Below, piece by piece: positions 49,601 through 60,121 of a stretch of 64,000 nucleotides of DNA (the first letter of the stretch is position 1; the number at the start of each line of letters is the position of its first letter). Origin of the DNA: Turritopsis dohrnii (taxonomy: Eukaryota; Cnidaria; Hydrozoa; Anthoathecata; Oceaniidae); the NCBI GenBank assembly GCA_027922465.2, contig BQMF02000042.1:248001-312000 (forward strand), written 5' to 3'. Made by a program: the position numbers and the translations under genes. Under the pieces are notes generated by a model. That model did not search any database. It had not been told where the DNA came from and was given only the letters and a program-made list of their open reading frames with translations.

Positions 49601-52600
49601 TTTAGATGCAAGTATGGTCTGGTCCACAGGCTGTGCTTTTTTATATGCTTCGTATGACTCCTTAGTAACTTGATGGATATCTAAAAGCAATAATAAGAAA
49701 TAATAGTGGAATTGTGAATCCGTTAAGCACTGTTGAGTCTGGCAGCCTGTTTGAAGAGTGTATAGCGCTTACTTTTAATCGGTTCCTAAAACAACAAAAA
49801 AAGATAAAGAATGTATGAGAACGTACTTCAGTGTCATCGTTGTTGTTTGCAAAGATATTTTGTAGTCAAGTATATTGAAAGACTCGACATCCTTTTTCAA
49901 AGAACTGTAATAATTATCTGCACTATATTTCAAAAATGTACAGTGGAATCCCTCTAAAGCGGACACCATTGGTGCAAAAAAAAGTGTCCGCTTTAGAGGG
50001 ATGTCCGCTTTATAGGAAGTTGACCAAAAAATTAGTTTTAGACCTAATTTTGACCAAAAAAGCTTTTTATGTAGTACTGGCGGGTATCATGGGGTGACTT
50101 GCAACACTAGGGTAAACGGCAACATCAATAGATTTAGCTTATCGAGCAAAGAACCCAAGTTGGCTGTGTAAAGTAAGTTTAGCAGCTCAAATTTGTCGGT
50201 GTTGCAACCAACCAATCTTATAGGTCTTTCAATACACGTTTTTCTCCCTATTTGAAATAATCTTTGATTGAGGATTGTTTTCTATTTTGAAGCTGAAGTT
50301 CCTCAATCTTTTTCGTAATGGTTGACAACATTTCTTGGCTTGCATCATCAAAAATAGTAGATCGCTTAATTTTATTAAACATAGTGATTAGCTCGGTGAA
50401 ACCAAGCATTTCTTCTTCAACCTCGTCTTCACTCTCATCATCATCCTCGGAAATCTCGGGCACGTCCCTAAAAACTTAGCAAACTATTCAACAAATTCAT
50501 GTCGCTTCCTAACTGTACCATCGGATGTAAAGTGACTGGGAAGCGAGTGAACCGTGGTGCTGGCTACGGACTAGAAATTCCTGCCCAGTACCAATTAATT
50601 GGTGTTGAAAAGGCAGTTGAGTGGGCCGAGAAAATATAAGGAAAGTGTTGGACTCGGTAAATAACAAAGCTCAAAGATGTACTAAGTAAAATGGTTTAAA
50701 TTTTAAGAAAAAGTGATATTTCGTCTCGTTATTTTTCCATTGTCCGCTTTATAGGGAGTGTTTATAAGGGAAACTGTCATTTGGTGCAAAGATTCTTGTC
50801 CGCTTTATTGAGTGTCCGCTTTATAATCGTCCGCTTTATAGAGATTTTTTTATGAGAGTTTGACCTAAATTCTGCCGGTGCAAAAATTTTTGTCCGCTTT
50901 AGAGGGCTGTCCGCTTTAGGGGGATTCCACTGTATTTAAACATTGCTCTACATAGGGATGTCATTGAATTTTTCACGAAATTACCTTCAATGTTTCGTTA
51001 ATCTGGTTAACTTGAGCTTTGATGTCAGCTGCAGGTGCTGCGAGCAGGCTAGACAAATATGAAGTCTCCTTATTATCCGACGTCTTTTTCACTGGCGAGA
51101 TAGACCCAGACGTTTGCGATTTTGATTGGTCACTAGATTTTTTAGGGGACGGCTTTTGTAACTGAGAATTTGGCTGTTTGGACAGTTGGTCTTGTATTTG
51201 TGAGGATGGCACCGGAACGTCAGATTTGGTTATTAATAATCCTTGTGCTGATGCTGGTGTATGTGGGTTTGTGTCAAATCTAGATGCCATATTCTGCACT
51301 TGGGCAGGGCTTGGCCCAACAACAGAAGGTGACACTGTGGACAAGTCACTAGTTGATGTTAACGTAGAAATTGAAGAATTTTGAGTGAGTGCTGGTGACG
51401 TAGAAGGGGTTGAAGCGGCAGAACTTGTGTTATGATGATACTTTGCATTATGTTTTTGGCGCTGTTCAATATAACTTTTGAATCTACATATAAAAGATTA
51501 AGAGTAAAGATTAACGATGCAAGAAAATCGTACTATATGATACAGAACTTGCCTTGAGATGTTTTCACAAGAAGAAATGAACTCATTCTTAATCTTAAAA
51601 CACTGAAGGTTATATAACACTTCTAAAATGATTAGGAAAAAAATAGAAATTTTAATACAAAACCTTTAAAGAAAAATACTCTACTCAAAAATATTATTAA
51701 GTTATTCAAAGTAACTTATTTTTATCTCATTTTATAAAACTTCATTTCTTCCATCATTACTTACTTTTCAGTTTCTTTAGTGGCGCGTTGTGGTCTTGAT
51801 ATTGTGCTTTGTGATACCGATGAAGTACTAGCGACTGAAAATACAAACAAACCAAACAAATTGTATGTTAAAACTGATAACCCATTAATTAATTATATAT
51901 AGCATCTGCACAAGTACTTTTTATATTTGGACAACTTTCTGATTCTGTTGGGGAAACAAAACACCAGTTCTTACAGATTCTTAACTGTTTTACTGACATT
52001 TCCAAGAAGCAAATTTCAGGAGACCTTTTTAACTTTTTCCAGACATTAGATTAAGAGTTTTAAATAAACATGAGTCTTTCAATGCATATAAATGCATACA
52101 TATTTCACAAAAATGATCTGCAAAAAATATTCACAAAAATGATTCACAACAGAGGACAAATTTCGCAAGAAAAAGACATCAAACCTTTTAATGTTAAAAG
52201 AAGTGTGTGAAAGGATTTATTATATAGGTGAGTTGAAATGACTAGTGGTTGTCAGGAGGTCAGGGAGGTCACCTTCCTTTAATGAAACAGTGTTGAAGCT
52301 ATTCTTTAAATTTTTAGAAAGGGCTTGTTTGTTTACCTGTTGTCTGTATCTCTTCTTTCTCCTTCAAGGTCTCAATTGGTGGATCTTCTTTTATCAACTC
52401 TTCAATAGCACTGACCTGTCCACTAAAACAATTTAAATACTCATTCAACAAAAATGGAAAACTTACCACATTTAAAAAGATTATCTTATTTCAAACCTTT
52501 GAATTGCTTGCCATATTCTTGGCAGCTGATCATCAAGTTTACCACTGCGTATTTTTTCAATATCATTTTTCAGCTTCCTGAAAATGAAACATTAGACTTG

Positions 52601-54242
52601 GAAAAACAGGAAAAAAACATACAAAACTATACAAAAGTTTGAAGCAAAACAAAGAAATCAACAAAAGTACGAGTTCAAATGTTGCATTTTCTTGTCAAGC
52701 AAATCAACAGCATTAATTTACTTGTATTTATCTCGATCTGCTTTAATCGCTCGATCCAATTCTTCAATGCGCTGAAAGGTAAGTTTTCGTAGTATCTGTT
52801 CTGCCGGCGTTTCTAACAATGAGTCAAATCAACAGTTTTATTTCATTGCTACTTTTTAAATAAAATAAATAAATAAGTTTTTGTTATTGCTAATGTTGAT
52901 CACTATTCAGTCATCTTGCAGCCAACAACGTATATTAAAAAAATGTCTTACCGATATTGACTGGTTCTGTTGATGATCCTCTGCTTTTACGTCTGAAATC
53001 AGATTGAATTGAATTTGATAGAGATTAGGAAAACCAGCAAAGTTCTATCAAAGGAGCAAAGCAATGAACAAAGTGTTGAACATACTTCATAACTGAAGCT
53101 GTATTCAGCAATTGATTGTATTTCATTGCGCAGTTCTATAAAATAAATAATTTGAATATTCACAAAGGTTATTTATGGTTCAACGAAGGTTTGTGAAGTA
53201 AACATACTTTTTGGGAAAAGAAATCTGGTGGTCTTTGATGACTATCATCACATGCTTCCAATATTAATCTCATTGTGCGGCAAACAGAAACCCTAAAACA
53301 AAAGCAGCTTGTAAGCAGATTTGTTCGACCAAAGTTTAGTTGGGCACCTCAAATGTTAATCTTTTTAGAGTAAAGAAGCATGATACATTTTTCTACAATA
53401 TAACACAACTACCACAATGTGATGAATTCATTAAAATGCATCTGTGGAAAAATAAAAGGGCTTCGTGAACAAAACTGACATTCTTACCAACATGGGTTTA
53501 AGCAATCCCAAAGCAAGTAATTAAATCATTGCATTGTGGTACACCTTTTTTTTAAGCATCAGCTTTTTTTCGCTCAGCCTCAGTTTTGCTCAATGTTTTG
53601 AAAATTCGAGCCTCTGATATGCTTACAATAATATAGCATATTATGCTTATTTCTATGTAAGGCTTAAGATAATTTTTTACAGCAAAAAGACTTATAGACT
53701 TGGCTTTAATCTCTCAGAAGCCATCTAAATCTTAAGCTTTTAAAGATTACGTTTATATTATACTGTTACTGTATACTCAGATACGTTCTGTCATATCTTT
53801 TTTTTTTGGAAAATAGTTAAAAAAACTTCAAACTAATTTCCTGTCGATAGTTAAAAGTTTCTCAGGCTCAAAGTATGCTTAGTGTATGCTTAAATTTTTT
53901 GCCATTTTCAGCCTCGATATGCTTATAAGCGTTATGCTTATAAAAAAAAGGGTGTCGTTGTATTCAGTATCAATGGGATAATAGCATTCTTGGGAATGGT
54001 TAATTGATATAAACTATGGAATATCAAAAGATTAAACTATAAATAAATAAACTATAGTTCCTCCAATGGCAGTCAATGAATAGAAGAAATATTCTCTCAA
54101 ATGACTTGAAATTGATAAAGCAGACCGTTAAAAGGTCATTTTATTTATACCAATTTTGATCACCACTTCTTGTCACACAACAAGCTAATATAAACTTTTC
54201 TTTCGTCGTCCATTCATCATGTGAAGCCATTGTATCTGCCAT
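46668..54242 (-). CDS. BRD8: BRD8 homologue, bromodomain subunit of the TIP60/NuA4 complex
   Basis: Nuclear chromatin protein; bromodomains bind acetyl-lysine, and BRD8 belongs to the TIP60/NuA4 acetyltransferase complex. Exons: 54151-54242, 53208-53292, 53086-53136, 52952-52992, 52722-52812, 52497-52577, 52337-52422, 51765-51834, 50985-51483, 49773-49785, 49523-49680, 49143-49440, 48937-48980, 48645-48831, 48439-48503, 48173-48327, 48012-48095, 47858-47926, 47678-47720, 47451-47536, 47031-47079 and 46668-46740. At least 806 residues. The N-terminal Myb-like region has TRSGDQNW then RPPDFFSQK. Next come a charged coil, a long Ser/Pro/Thr-rich middle, and a single bromodomain near the C-terminus (RYANVFLHPVTDEEAPGY, RPMDLSLIKKNIETG, EFQRDIMLMFQNALMYN, VYRMAQEMRDDVMEQIK). 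All are close to vertebrate BRD8. Only the exon 3/4 junction fails to close in phase. The last exon(s) below 46668 are not located. Confidence 0.93.
47356..47440. repeat. Degenerate ~30-bp tandem repeat
   Basis: About three units of the type GCGACAATGATGATCGTCGG followed by TACTACA lie in a BRD8 intron, just beyond the donor of exon 47451-47536. Confidence 0.6.
49773..49785 (-). CDS. BRD8: 13-nt microexon of BRD8
   Basis: GAACCGATTAAAA lies between GTTTTAG and GTAAGC. Exon 50985-51483 ends on a codon boundary, while exon 49523-49680 needs one preceding base. A 13-nt insertion (Glu-Pro-Ile-Lys plus one base) resolves exactly this mismatch and has good splice sites on both sides. Confidence 0.7.
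50248..50468 (-). pseudogene. C-terminal fragment of a pogo/Tigger transposase
   Basis: Following an acceptor-like TTTTTAG at about 50469, the frame reads DVPEISEDDDESEDEVEEEM, then an amphipathic stretch and QNRKQSSIKDYFK-stop. Acidic linkers and a final basic-aromatic tail are typical of the ends of Tigger-type transposases. The catalytic part is absent from the element. Confidence 0.6.
50500..50640 (+). other. Short plus-strand ORF inside the Tigger-like element
   Basis: From ATG at about 50500 a frame of 46 codons to TAA reads as a normal protein segment (VTGKRVNRGAGYGLEIPAQY, then a VEWAEKI end). It is on the strand opposite the transposase remnant. I do not recognise it. It may be captured host sequence, a remnant of another element, or chance. 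Confidence 0.25.
53541..53955. mobile_element. MITE in BRD8 intron 1
   Basis: The termini ACACCTTTTTTTTAAGCAT and the complement of the right end (ACACCCTTTTTTTTATAAGC) are inverted repeats. The interior has repeated ATGCTTAT and CAGCCTC phrases. The 415-bp element has no ORF. The style resembles the 11434-11851 family (poly-T then ATAAG), but the sequence is different. Confidence 0.65.
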
Positions 54243-54950
54243 TATAAGACTGCTTTAAAACCTAGATATAAGAACATTGAAAATGCTGACAAGCAAAATA
54301 AGGAAATTCTTTGTTTCGTTGCTGTAGCAGAAGAAAATAAGTTCTGCAAAACACATCAAAATTGCTCAATCGCGAAATTAAATTCCGCGGAAATTGGATT
54401 TTAGTTTTGCATGTTAAATAAAAAGAACAAACAATTCACAAAGCAAAACAGAATTTTTTCTTTAAAGTATATATCAAGGTTCGAATTAAGGCTTTGAATT
54501 CTAAATCTTGCGATACAAAAGTGTTAAGGTCCGGTCAAATTGCGAAGCAAAAATAATACATAATTTCAAATTGACTTTTTTTCATGATATGTCTACTTTC
54601 ATTCATTCGCAAATAAAGAAACTTTTCGTTTACGTCATATTGGAGAAAAAGGAACTCAATCGCAGAGAATATATAAATTTCACTCAACTAAAGCTTTCTA
54701 AAGAAAAAATCTGTAGAAAATATGAGACATATATTGTGGTGTAGGCCATCTGTTGATTTGAGAATGACCCCAGCAGAAGACAGTCACTCATTCATTGTGA
54801 ACAGATTTGTTGCAAGCCAAATGAACTTTGCCTATAAACGTCCCTCATTGTCCTTTCTATAGTCCAGATAAAAAAGAAGGTCAACATCTATAGAATGAAA
54901 AAATGAATACAAAAGGCAAAAAATGAAGAGCAAAACTGAATAAGTGACAT

Positions 54951-55060
54951 TCCAGGGGATTTTGATAACAAACGATATTAACGTTAATATCGTTAATGGA
55001 ACTACAGATTAACGTAATTATCGTTAATGTTTACCACCTTTAATATCGTTAATATCGTAA
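54951..55060. repeat. Solo arm related to the 39.8 kb hairpin, plus TTAACG repeats
   Basis: CCAGGGGATTTTGATAACAAAC matches the inner arm of the hairpin at 39795-40030. It is followed by repeated ATATCGTTAA/TTAACG phrases like that element's loop. It is a partial or diverged copy just upstream of the LINE. Confidence 0.55.
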
Positions 55061-55298
55061 GAGCACAGCTAGTTATAAATAAATGAACAATATCAAAAAC
55101 GGTACAAGCTGTTAAATCCGTTAATTCAGCACTACCCACTTATTTAAAGTGGCCGTTTATTCGGAACTTGTTGGTAGAAACTGAAGTTGAAAAAAGAGGA
55201 TTGTTTCTCGGCTGTGGACCTAGGACCAAGTAACCAACCAACAGGATTGCCGCAAACCGTCAATCATACACAACCTTATCTGTAGGATTCAAAATCTA

Positions 55299-56242
55299 CT
55301 TCTAGAGGAATGCCCGATTTGTCATGAATCATATTGTGTGCGGTTGGAAGACAACCCCCTTCTTGAATGTGTGATGTGTGGACAAGATGTACACAGACAA
55401 TGTTTTCTTCTTCAACTTGGTGCAGTGGATCCGAAAATGGATACTGCAAGCCTTATGTCAATTATCAATCCATATAGAATTAAAAACCTGTACTATCTCT
55501 GTGACCATTGTGCTGATGAAAATCTTTCCAAAAGCGAGGCAGGGGTGAAGAAAAATAAAAAGCAGAGAGATCTTAATAACCCTGTAGTGGGGACTGTAAG
55601 AAGTAATGACTCTGAAAAAGCTAATGAACAAATAACTTTTAATTTAACACAAAAAAGCCGATGAAAATAGTAATGATGTTCCAGAAATAAATGGGACAAC
55701 AACTCAACAAAATTAAAAACATGCAGCTACTACATCAAAGGAAAGTGCAAACATGGAATTAAAGGCAAAAATTGTCTATTCAACCATCCAAAAGCATGTA
55801 AAAAGTTCATGAAACATGGGAGCCGAGCCAGAGGTGGTTGCCAAGAAGGAAGAAATTGTGTCTTATTTCATCCAAAAATGTGTTTAAATTCCCTAAGAAA
55901 AGGAGAATACCTTGACAATTGCCACATGTGAAAGGAACAAAAAGGAACCCACAAATAATCAAAGGCAATCACAATATCGACAGAGATGACTGCTATCTTA
56001 ACTCTGAACGAAATACCAATCACCAGCAAAACAAGGAGATGGATTTTTTAGCTGTTCTCCAGAAGTTCAAAAAAGACATCATGGAGGAAATGGAACAGAA
56101 GATGACACAACTAACAGTGAAGAAAGACAGTCCACAGATTCCGCAACGATATCCATACTTTCAACCAATAAACAACAAACCAATTTGGACACCCCAGAGT
56201 ATCGGTCGGAGAATGACACCACCAACGATCAATCAGAATTGT
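55299..56242 (+). pseudogene. LINE ORF1 with PHD-like and CCCH zinc fingers (frameshifted)
   Basis: The frame from about 55299 reads CPICHESYC, then LECVMCGQDVHRQCF and LYYLCDHC, a Cys4-His-Cys3 PHD-like pattern, up to 55664. A second frame (about 55715-55931) carries CSYYIKGKCKHG, NCLFNHPKAC and CVLFHPKMC, two CCCH-type fingers. A third frame (55919-56245) carries a coiled-coil-like stretch (LQKFKKDIMEEMEQKMTQLT). RNA-binding fingers plus a coiled coil suit an ORF1 that coats element RNA. Two frame changes break it. Confidence 0.7.
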
Positions 56243-56871
56243 TAAAATCGTTTTCCATTTTGAATGTTCAAGGATTGAAAGCTCAGACAGTACAGTCTAC
56301 AGTACCATACATTAAAGATAAATCAACTGAGAATAATTTTTATCATTTTAACAGAAATGCTGAGCTAAAGATCGAAGGATATGAAATTTTTCGATCAGAC
56401 AGAAAGCGACGGAAGTCTAGATTCCGAAGATGTAGTGGAGGAGTTGCAATTTATATGAGGGAAGACATTGCAGCACACTTTAAACCAACTATAGCCCACT
56501 TCAATGGTGTCGTCGAAGCATTATGCCTCAATTCAAACTCCTTGAATGTACAACTTTGGGGCATATATCGCCAACCAGATGACTCATCAAATGGAAATCC
56601 CTCAAAAAATGAACACTTTAAACCAGTGCTTGAATTAATCAAATCAGAACTAGAAAAAATTGAAGGGAAATTACCAGATGTTTTCATTGCGGGGGATTTT
56701 AACCTTCCACGCATCGACTGGGATACAAAAAGCTCCCTTTCTGGTGCATCATCTGACGAACAAAGAATGATGGAGGAATTCTTCAGTCTTATGAATGACT
56801 ACAATTTAATTCAACATGTTAGAGGTGCAACACACAATGCTGGAAACACTTTAGACTTTACTACTCACTAA
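56185..56871 (+). pseudogene. LINE ORF2 endonuclease domain, internally deleted
   Basis: The apurinic-type endonuclease fold begins FSILNVQGLKAQT (for the usual N-QGL motif). It includes CSGGVAIYMRE and the catalytic VFIAGDFNLPRIDW, and ends near THNAGNTLDF. The segment that should carry the catalytic Glu-Thr-Trp motif is missing between KDKSTENN and FYHFNRN, so the enzyme cannot be active. A frameshift at 56871 separates it from the linker. Confidence 0.75.
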
Positions 56872-57556
56872 TAATCCACATCTGATACATAGCAATTACC
56901 CATCCCCACATAATGTATCACACCACATGTTACTTAGTATCAAAATTCGATAACAATCCACACCTGAATAAGCAAGCAGATGATATGCATAAAACACGAA
57001 GTGTATTTGATGAATATAATTTATTTTCAAATGCAATTAACTGGACTGCAATCAAAACAGTAATGAAAGAGAAATCATGGGCTGACCTGCACACATATTC
57101 AACTACAGACCAATTACAGACCATTACAGACTGGGTTATCCGCATTATCAAGGAATATGTGCCAAAACGAACTCCCAGCAAAAAGAAACAATACAAAATT
57201 CCACGTGACCGAAAAATTTTATTTAGAAAAAGAAAAAACTTTCTTAAAAAAATTCTAAAAAGTACAAGACCCAAAAAACTGATAAAAAAATTGAGTGAAA
57301 TTGAAGTTAAATTAAAACAATCTTATGAATCCGAGAATCATTACCAAGAACGAATGGCTGTCGAAGCAATAAAGAGCAATCCTAAGTTTTTCTATTCGTA
57401 TGCAAGAAAACACAGCAAAACTAAATAAAAATTGGTCCGCTACGGGATAAAGACAACAAACTAATCTATGATAAAGATAATATTGCAAATATACTTCAAG
57501 ACCAATATGTTTCGGTTTTTAGTGTACCTAAGGACACAAATATTACACACCAAAAT

Positions 57557-59192
57557 ATGTGTCCAAATTTGCTTGAAGACATAATTTTTGGTGAAAGAGA
57601 CATTATTGAAGCTATTTCAACTCTGACACCAAATGCTGCACCAGGTCCAGACGGATTTCCAGCTGTTATACTTAAAAACTGCAAGGAGGAACTTGCAAAG
57701 CCACTTACAATATTCTGGCGAAGTTGCCTTGATCAAGGAGAAACAAAAGAAATTCATAAAAGAAATCATATTACCCCGATTTCAAAAGGAGGAGATCAAG
57801 GAGAGCCATCCAACTACCGTCCTGTCTCCTTAACATCACACCTCACCAAAGTGTTTGAGAAAGTTGTAAGGAAGAAAATGGTGGAACTTCTGGATACCAA
57901 CAACCTTTTCAACTTGACACAACATGGATTTAGGCAAGGACGATCTTGTCTTAGTCAATTACTTAGTCATTATGATAGTATATTATCAAAGCTGGAAGAG
58001 GGAAGTGATGTAGATGTGATTTATCTAGACTTCTCAAAAGCCTTTGACAAGGTAGATCACAAGATACAGCTATCGAAACTCAAATCACTCGGAATAACAG
58101 GGAAGCTGCTTAAATGGATTGAGTCTTTCCTGCAAGACCGAAATCAAATTGTATTTGTCGATGGTCACCATTCGTACCAAGCCAAGATACAATCAGGAGT
58201 ACCTCAGGGATCAGTCCTTGGACCTTTGTTTTTCCTTATTATGATTGCAGATATAGACAAAGAAACCAACCAAACTGAATTGTCAAGTTTTGCTGATGAC
58301 ACAAGGATAATGAAAGAAATAAATGGCATTATTGACCAATTGCACCTGCAGAATGACCTTAATAAAGTCTATGAATGGTCAGAACAAAACAATATGACAT
58401 TAAACGGGAAAAAGTTTGAGCACCTTCGATACGGCAAAAAACTCACTGCTACCGGAAACTACTTCACTGGTGAAGGGAAAATTATTGAACTAAAATCCAC
58501 TGTTAAGGATCTTGGGGTGACGCTAACTGATGACGCAACCTTCAAGCAGCACATCACTAACACAGTTGAAAAAGCCCACGTTTTGGTTGGCTGCATTCTG
58601 CGAACGTTCAACTCTAGGGAGCAGACACTCATGCTAACTTTGCGGAAATCGTTGGTCATTCCTCACCTGGAATACTGTGCACAACTATGGTCGCCAAATG
58701 AAGTAAAGTGGATCCAACTAATAGAAGACGTACAAAAGTCATTCACTAGAAAGATAGAATCTACAAAATCTAAATTACTGGGAGCGACTCAAAAAATTAA
58801 AAATGTATTCTCTGCAAAGAAGGCGAGAAAGATATATCATCATTTACACCTGGAGCATCCTTGAAAATCTAGTACCAAATGTTGGAGACATTACTAGCTA
58901 TCGCAATCCCAGACAAGGAAGGGAATGTAATATCCCTATGGTACAAAGGGGACCTTGGCAAAAACTTGTGTACTCGAGTTTCAAAATGCAGGGGCCACGG
59001 CTATTTAATGCATTAGCAAGCTATCTGAGGAGCCTCAGTGGATGTAGACAAATTCAAACATGAACTGGATAAATATCTCTTTGGAATTCCCGATGAGCCA
59101 TTGATGCCTGGTTATACTGCAATGAGACGATCCGAGTCAAACAGCATCATCAATATGAAAACCTACATTGGTCCTCGCAGGATGGATGTGTA
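57557..59192 (+). pseudogene. LINE ORF2 reverse transcriptase, largely intact
   Basis: Frame 57557-58864 gives 435 residues with the ordered RT motifs: AAPGPDGFPAVILKNC, NYRPVSLTSHLTKVFEKVV, HGFRQGRSCLSQLL, VIYLDFSKAFDKVDH, SGVPQGSVLGPLFF and SSFADDTRIMKEI (catalytic FADD), then KDLGVTL and PHLEYCAQLWSP. After a frameshift near 58865 the C-terminal part continues (RQGRECNIPMVQRG, FNALASYLRS, DKYLFGIPDEPLMPGY) to the stop. The linker upstream (56913-57428) is open in another frame. The catalytic core itself appears complete. Confidence 0.85.
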
Positions 59193-59235
59193 ACTACCAT
59201 ACGAAACCTGTAACAAGGTAACAAGGTAAGGTATT

Positions 59236-60121
59236 ACCGTTATTACTGTTAAAAAGTTTTATTCAAAACGTTTGTTTATACATTTCACATACGTATGTCG
59301 TTTTATGAAGTTCTAAAATAACCGTGATTTAATTATTATTTCGCCAAATAGCAATAAATTCAAAACAAACTCGCTTGTTCATCATGACATGATAAACTCT
59401 GATTCATTCAATTATGACACGCGGACATTTTTCTAGAAATAACAACTTTCCGAAAAGCACTTTTATTTCATTTGTTATTCCGGTACCTTCAGCACAAATC
59501 TGAAAAGCCACTTTAAAATACTTTGTTATTCGATTGGTAATGCACCCGTTTGTGTATTAAATTGAACTTAATTAGCTGGTTCTTATATTCATTTGGAGAT
59601 TAAAGATACAGCAGCAGTTAGTTCGAAAGCAGGCACGAGTAGAAACCGTCTGCTATAATTCTTTTTTCTGAATTGTTCGACGGGTTGCCATTCTATATAA
59701 AAATGAATGAAAAAAAAAAGAAAAATTATTGGAGGAAAGTGCTTGCAGATGCAGGTAAGATGCGCGTGTTTGGTGACGAAAGAAAGACGAAGAACTAAAC
59801 ACATCCTGCATAATGAAAAAAGGACTATATTCTATTTAAAAAAAGAAAATTTGACCCAAAAGCAGTTCAAACACAACTAAAAATTTACACAACTTCTGTT
59901 CTTTAGGTTTCTTTGTGTACCATTTTGGAATAGCTTTGGGCAACTTCACCCAATGTTTTGTTAAATAATTCTATTTCACTTTGTCCCAGAAGATGTGATC
60001 ATAGTCAAATTTTGCTATCATCAGCATTTTTGTTAGATCAAATTGCGGAACCACATGAATCTGCTTCCCGAATTTCAATCCTGATGTTGCAACTTGATGG
60101 AAGCGCCAGCTAGCTGCGGAT
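59236..60121. other. TECR upstream region
   Basis: AT-rich sequence between the LINE 3' end and the TECR start codon, expected to hold the TECR promoter and 5' untranslated region. No ORF with a recognisable domain. Confidence 0.5.

Larger units (their letters stand above)
49941..50932 (-). mobile_element. Pogo/Tigger-like DNA transposon remnant
   Basis: The ends CAGTGGAATCCCTCTAAAGC and the complement of the right end (CAGTGGAATCCCCCTAAAGC) are inverted repeats flanked by TA (49939-49940 and 50933-50934). GTCCGCTTTA motifs are repeated near both ends. A 72-codon minus-strand ORF at 50248-50463 is acidic, then helical, and ends KQSSIKDYFK, the kind of C-terminus seen in pogo/Tigger transposases. 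The DDE core is missing, so the element is internally deleted. It lies in the BRD8 intron between exon 50985-51483 and the microexon. Confidence 0.85.
55200..59235 (+). mobile_element. Nearly full-length CR1-type non-LTR retrotransposon
   Basis: ORF1 has a PHD-like zinc finger followed by CCCH fingers. ORF2 has an endonuclease, then reverse transcriptase and a C-terminal conserved region ending at a stop near 59192. The 3' end carries a short tandem of GTAACAAG (about 59210-59228), matching the 8-bp 3' repeats seen in CR1-group elements. Several frameshifts (about 55660, 55925, 56870, 57425 and 58865) show it is not active as it stands. It lies between the divergent BRD8 and TECR promoters. 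The 5' boundary is approximate. Confidence 0.85.
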
